Assembly: GCF_022763525.1 (NCBI RefSeq)
Contig: NZ_JALEGG010000218.1
Span: 1 to 38,974 of the forward strand
DNA length: 38,974 nt
Source: Acidovorax sp.
GTDB lineage: Bacteria > Pseudomonadota > Gammaproteobacteria > Burkholderiales > Burkholderiaceae_C
Direction: 5' to 3'
In this document: positions 36,048 to 38,974 of the stretch, one piece after another
How positions within the stretch are numbered: position 1 is the stretch's first letter
Layout: every line of letters begins with the position of its first letter
Translations under genes and position numbers: made by a program
Notes under the pieces: generated by a model
Told to the model about the DNA's origin: nothing
The model's database searches: none
Seen by the model: the letters and a program-made list of their open reading frames with translations, nothing else

Positions 36048-36547
36048 GCTTTCACCGTCGCGGCACCAGGCCTTCGCGGCACCACGATGCGCACGGTAGA
36101 CAGCTGCAGCACATCGCCGTGCTGATTGCGGGTTTCGCTGCGCACAGTGACCATGCCGCGGTCGGGCTTGGATTTGGAGGGCTGGATCTGCACCACCTCG
36201 CTCACCACGTGCAGCACATCGGTGGCGCGCGTGGGCCGGGGCCAGCTCAGCTCTCCCCCCGCCCCGATGATGCCGCCCGCAATCGGCAGGCCACTCATCA
36301 CCTGCAGGCGCATGGTCACGGCCGCCGTGTGCCAGCCGCTGGCGGCCAGCCCGCCAAACAGCGTGGCGCGGGCGGCTTGGTCATCCAGATGGAAAGGCTG
36401 CGGGTCGAACTGCGCCGCAAAGCTGGTGATCTGCGCTTCGTCCATGGCGTGTTCACCGCTGGTGAACTGGTCGCCCACGGCCAGGTCATCCAGATAGATC
36501 GGCGATGTGCGAACAGTGGCGGCGCTGCTGGCGTGGGGTTTCGTCAT
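36044..36547 (-). CDS. MaoC-like hot-dog dehydratase
   Basis: 167 residues with one MaoC/R-hydratase hot-dog domain: YLDDLAVGDQFTSGEHAMDE, the hydratase motif FAAQFDPQPFHLDDQAA (Asp/His pair typical of (R)-enoyl-CoA hydratases), TLFGGLAASGWHTAAVTMRL, and GIIGAGGELSWPRPTRATDVL. The family hydrates enoyl-CoA or acts on related acyl thioesters. ATG 36547 is chosen; the frame could begin at TTG 36568. It lies 46 bp after the MFS gene and overlaps the MATE start by 4 bp. Confidence 0.88.
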   Translation of the reverse strand: MTKPHASSAATVRTSPIYLDDLAVGDQFTSGEHAMDEAQITSFAAQFDPQPFHLDDQAARATLFGGLAASGWHTAAVTMRLQVMSGLPIAGGIIGAGGELSWPRPTRATDVLHVVSEVVQIQPSKSKPDRGMVTVRSETRNQHGDVLQLSTVRIVVPRRPGAATVKA

Positions 36548-36593
36548 GAGGGTGGCTCTTTCTTTCAAGAAGTGGATGCGTTGCCTGGCGGGC

Positions 36594-37853
36594 TCAGGCG
36601 GCAGCGGCTGCCGGGCGCGCTAGCCGCGCTTCGCGGATCGGCAGGTGGACCAGCGCAGCGCCCACGGCCAGCGCAATGTCGATGTACCAGACCCAGTCGT
36701 AGCTGCCCGTAGCCTGGAAGACGCTGCCGCCCAGGTACGCACCCAGGAACCCGCCGACCTGGTGCGACAGCATCACGATGCCGAACAGCATCGCCATGTT
36801 GGCCGTACCAAACATCTTGGCCACCAGCCCGACCGTGGGTGGCACCGTGGAGAGAAACGTCACCCCCATCACGGCGGCGAAGATCAGCACCACCGCCGGC
36901 GTCTTGGGTGCCAGCAAGAAGACCAGCACCGCCAGGCCGCGCGTGGCATACAGCAGCGACAACAACGACTTCATGCGCCAGCGCCCCACGGCCCAGCCCA
37001 TGGCCAGGCTGCCGACGATGTTGAACAGGCCGATGACGGCCAGCGCCCAGCCGCCCACCTCGGGCGCCAAGCCGCAGGCAGCAATCACGCCAGGCAAGTG
37101 CGTGGCGAGGAAGGCCACATGGAAGCCGCACACCAGAAAACCTGCGGCCAGATACCGATAGCTGGGCGTGGCCAGTGCCTGGGCAATGGCCTCGCGCGCC
37201 GTCAATGCCTTCTGGCCCGATGCGGCGGCGGCCTGCGCCGCCAGCGCGTTGGAATTGCCCTTGAGCACCCACGCCGCCGGCAATGCCAGCAGCACCAGCA
37301 CGCCCAGCCACTGCATCGCACTGGCCCAGCCCACGGCGGCGGTCAGGCTGATAGCAATGGGCGCCATCACGAACTGCCCGAACGAGCCCCCAGCGTTGAC
37401 GATGCCGCTGGCCAGCCCGCGCTGCTGCAAAGGCACCAGCCGCGCAGTAGCCGCCATCAGCACCGACGGCCCGGCCATGCCCGCGCCACCGGCGGCCAGC
37501 ACGCCAATCGCAAAAATCAGCCCGGCCGTGGTGGTCATGTACGGCGTGATGAAAGTGCCCAGGGCCACCAGCGCCACGCCCAGCAGGATCACGCGGCCGG
37601 TGCCGATGCGGTCGGCCACGGCCCCGGCAAACGGCTGCGTGAGGCCCCACCACAGCTGGCCAAACGCAAAAGCCAGGCTCACGCTGCCAATGCCCAGGCC
37701 CGTGGATGTGTTCAAGGCCGACAGAAACAAACCCATGGTTTGCCGCGTGCCCATGGTCAGCGCAAACGCACCGGCGGCAGCCAGCAACACCAGCCACAAA
37801 GCCCATGGGGCGGCGGATTGGGGAGAAGCCTTTGCGGCAGCGCTATTCACCAT
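36594..37853 (-). CDS. Major facilitator superfamily transporter
   Basis: 419 residues, about twelve membrane segments. The loop-2/3 signature is FAGAVADRIGTGRVIL, close to the MFS consensus G.+aDr.GrR. The opening TMGTRQTMGLFLSALNTSTG and the second-half GMAGPSVLMAATARLVPLQQR resemble oxalate/formate-antiporter and monocarboxylate-type members. The start at ATG 37853 lies inside the marR 3' end (11-bp overlap), indicating coupled translation and a MarR-controlled transporter. Substrate unknown; an organic acid or drug-like compound is likely. Confidence 0.9.
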   Translation of the reverse strand: MVNSAAAKASPQSAAPWALWLVLLAAAGAFALTMGTRQTMGLFLSALNTSTGLGIGSVSLAFAFGQLWWGLTQPFAGAVADRIGTGRVILLGVALVALGTFITPYMTTTAGLIFAIGVLAAGGAGMAGPSVLMAATARLVPLQQRGLASGIVNAGGSFGQFVMAPIAISLTAAVGWASAMQWLGVLVLLALPAAWVLKGNSNALAAQAAAASGQKALTAREAIAQALATPSYRYLAAGFLVCGFHVAFLATHLPGVIAACGLAPEVGGWALAVIGLFNIVGSLAMGWAVGRWRMKSLLSLLYATRGLAVLVFLLAPKTPAVVLIFAAVMGVTFLSTVPPTVGLVAKMFGTANMAMLFGIVMLSHQVGGFLGAYLGGSVFQATGSYDWVWYIDIALAVGAALVHLPIREARLARPAAAAA

Positions 37854-38322
37854 GAGGGGTCTCCTGCTCTGGCAATGCCGCCAGCGATTCCAATGCGTCG
37901 TCCACCAAGGCGTGCAGTGCGACCACGCGCTCTACGCCCAGGGCTGCGTTCAACGCCTGTTGCGCCGCTTTCCAGTGGCGCTGCGCTTCGGCGCGCTTGT
38001 CGCGGCCAGCGTCCGTGATGTGCACCAGACGGCTGCGTGCATCGGTGCCGGCCTCCAGCGTCACCCAGCCTGCGTCCACCAAGGGCCGCAGGTTGCGGGT
38101 GAGCGTGGAGGCATCCATCTTCATGGCGGCAGCCAGGTCGCCCGGACGGATCGGCCCCAGCTTGAGCACATGCGACAGCAGCGAGTACTGCGTCGTCTTG
38201 AGCCCGCAACGGGCCATCTCGGCGTCGTAATGCGCGGCCACGCGCCGCATCAACTGGCGCAGCTTGAAGTTGGTGCAGCCCTGTGGCAGCACGGGGACCA
38301 GGGTGGATGGTTCGGCTTGCAT
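37843..38322 (-). CDS. MarR-family transcriptional regulator
   Basis: 159-residue winged-helix regulator: dimer helix CTNFKLRQLMRRVAAHYDAE, LKTTQYSLLSHVLKLGPIRPGDLAAAMKMDASTLTRNLRPLVDAGW (helix-turn-helix and recognition helix), and the wing AGTDARSRLVHITDAGRDK with the conserved D.R. It is the first gene of the leftward operon with the MFS, MaoC and MATE genes. A tandem palindromic site lies 9-35 bp upstream of its start, so autoregulation and control of the divergent thioesterase are likely. The ligand is unknown. Confidence 0.94.
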   Translation of the reverse strand: MQAEPSTLVPVLPQGCTNFKLRQLMRRVAAHYDAEMARCGLKTTQYSLLSHVLKLGPIRPGDLAAAMKMDASTLTRNLRPLVDAGWVTLEAGTDARSRLVHITDAGRDKRAEAQRHWKAAQQALNAALGVERVVALHALVDDALESLAALPEQETPHGE

Positions 38323-38330
38323 GGATTTAA

Positions 38331-38357
38331 TTGTATCTGCAATAATTGCATATGCAA
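38331..38357. promoter_or_regulatory. Tandem MarR-type operator in divergent promoter region
   Basis: Two related 12-bp elements, TTGTATCTGCAA (38331-38342) and TTGCATATGCAA (38346-38357, a perfect palindrome), separated by TAA, so centres are 15 bp apart. They lie between the marR start (38322) and the thioesterase start (38396) in an AT-rich patch. The TTGCA..TGCAA pattern is typical of MarR-family operators. Confidence 0.7.
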
Positions 38358-38395
38358 CTCACGCGCTTCAACCCCACCACGGACCCGGACACCCC

Positions 38396-38947
38396 ATGAC
38401 CCAACACAACCATCTCGAACACTGGCTGGCCCAAGAGCGCGACATCCTGGCTCGGCTGGACGCCGGCCCCGGCCCGGGCGTGGCGCGGCGTGAGCAGATT
38501 GCCCACCTGAATGGCCTGCAGCAGATGCAAGCCATGCTGCGCGGCGAACTGCCCTACGCCGCCATTGCCAAAACGCTGGACTTTTTGATCATCGAAGTCG
38601 GCGAAGGCACCGCCATCTTCCAGGGCACGCCCCGCGCCGAGCACCTGAACCCCATGGGCACCGTGCACGGCGGCTGGTTTGCCACCCTGCTCGACTCCGC
38701 CCTCGGCTGCGCAGTGCACACGCGCATGGAGCCGGGGCGCGGCTACACCACGGCAGAATTGGGCATCAATCTGGTCAAGGCCATCACGCCCAAGGTGCCG
38801 CGCGTGCGCGCCGAAGGCCGGGTGATCCACAGCGGCCGCCAGCTAGCGACGGCCGAGGCGCGCCTGGTGGGGCCGGACGGCACGCTGTACGCCCACGCCA
38901 CCACCACCTGCCTGGTTTTCGACTTGCCTGCACAATCCAGGGGATGA
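38396..38947 (+). CDS. PaaI-type hot-dog thioesterase
   Basis: 183-residue acyl-CoA thioesterase-like protein. After a helical N-terminal extension (about 60 residues) comes the hot-dog domain with NPMGTVHGGWFATLLDSALG, where HGG and the Asp on the long helix match the PaaI/YdiI catalytic region. YTTAELGINLVKAI and RVIHSGRQLATAEARLVGPDG follow. Start at ATG 38396, downstream of the tandem operator; the longer frame would overlap marR. Divergent from the MarR operon and overlapping gloA by 4 nt. Confidence 0.88.
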   Translation: MTQHNHLEHWLAQERDILARLDAGPGPGVARREQIAHLNGLQQMQAMLRGELPYAAIAKTLDFLIIEVGEGTAIFQGTPRAEHLNPMGTVHGGWFATLLDSALGCAVHTRMEPGRGYTTAELGINLVKAITPKVPRVRAEGRVIHSGRQLATAEARLVGPDGTLYAHATTTCLVFDLPAQSRG

Positions 38948-38974
38948 GATTCCTCCACACCATGCTGCGCGTTG
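38944..38974 (+). CDS. gloA: Lactoylglutathione lyase (glyoxalase I), first codons only
   Basis: An ATG at 38944 overlaps the thioesterase stop (ATGA) and reads MRFLHTMLRV to the window edge. This is the characteristic opening of bacterial glyoxalase I, where the H of LHTMLRV is the first metal ligand. Only ten residues are available, so the call rests on that short match and on the coupled start. Confidence 0.6.
   Translation, partial: MRFLHTMLRV

Noticed and set aside
34605..36125. 506-codon + strand frame opposite the MATE transporter
   Set aside because: Extremely Arg/Gln/His-rich, no hydrophobic or catalytic pattern; the - strand has a complete MATE protein.

Overview
The window is high-GC, densely packed chromosomal DNA of a betaproteobacterium, most likely a member of the Comamonadaceae close to Acidovorax. 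That assignment rests on protein character, on copies of a small GCTATCAAA..GATAGC stem-loop repeat that I associate with this family from memory, and on gene content. No database search was possible. There are no rRNA or tRNA genes, no insertion sequences and no CRISPR arrays.

Layout. (1) 1-1596: start of a divergent AMP-dependent CoA ligase (cut by the left edge) and a membrane diguanylate cyclase. (2) 1669-13448: propionyl-CoA / methylmalonyl-CoA module. It holds a GntR-FCD regulator facing methylmalonyl-CoA mutase, a GIY-YIG/MeaB fused reading frame bracketed and interrupted by REP-like repeats, pccB, a glutathione S-transferase, pccA, a frameshifted YdcF-like gene, a probable methylmalonyl-CoA epimerase, and then biotin synthase, which makes the cofactor PccA needs. 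Together these convert propionyl-CoA to succinyl-CoA. (3) 13730-20750: a rightward signalling operon with a PAS-(degenerate GGDEF)-EAL-REC-PAS protein, a small protein, an HDOD protein, a histidine kinase, a REC-HD-GYP protein and a stand-alone receiver. (4) 25697-20862 (leftward): a periplasmic molybdopterin-oxidoreductase-fold protein, a hybrid kinase with two receivers and an Hpt domain, and a second REC-HD-GYP protein.

(5) 25950-25977: a very probable chromosomal dif site (XerC/XerD dimer-resolution site). The XerD arm and the central hexamer are identical to E. coli dif. KOPS-like octamers (GGGNAGGG) switch strand across it: 10 of 10 to the left lie on the + strand and 4 of 5 to the right on the - strand, all but one pointing toward the site. 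The window therefore appears to span the replication terminus. (6) 26110-33315: a damage/stress cassette beginning 133 bp from dif: an isoaspartyl methyltransferase-erythromycin esterase fusion, an alpha/beta hydrolase, a phosphoribosyltransferase, a second-type Lon protease, a lipoyl-like domain lacking the modified lysine, and a SYLF lipid-binding protein. (7) 33417-38974: GYD protein, short-chain dehydrogenase, a leftward MarR-MFS-MaoC-MATE operon, and a divergent PaaI-type thioesterase followed by the first codons of gloA at the right edge.

The most unusual features are the dif/KOPS polarity switch, the damage-repair cassette beside it, the GIY-YIG gene bracketed by REP pairs and fused in frame to MeaB, and the compact c-di-GMP/HDOD signalling cluster with three related KPWD-type receivers.
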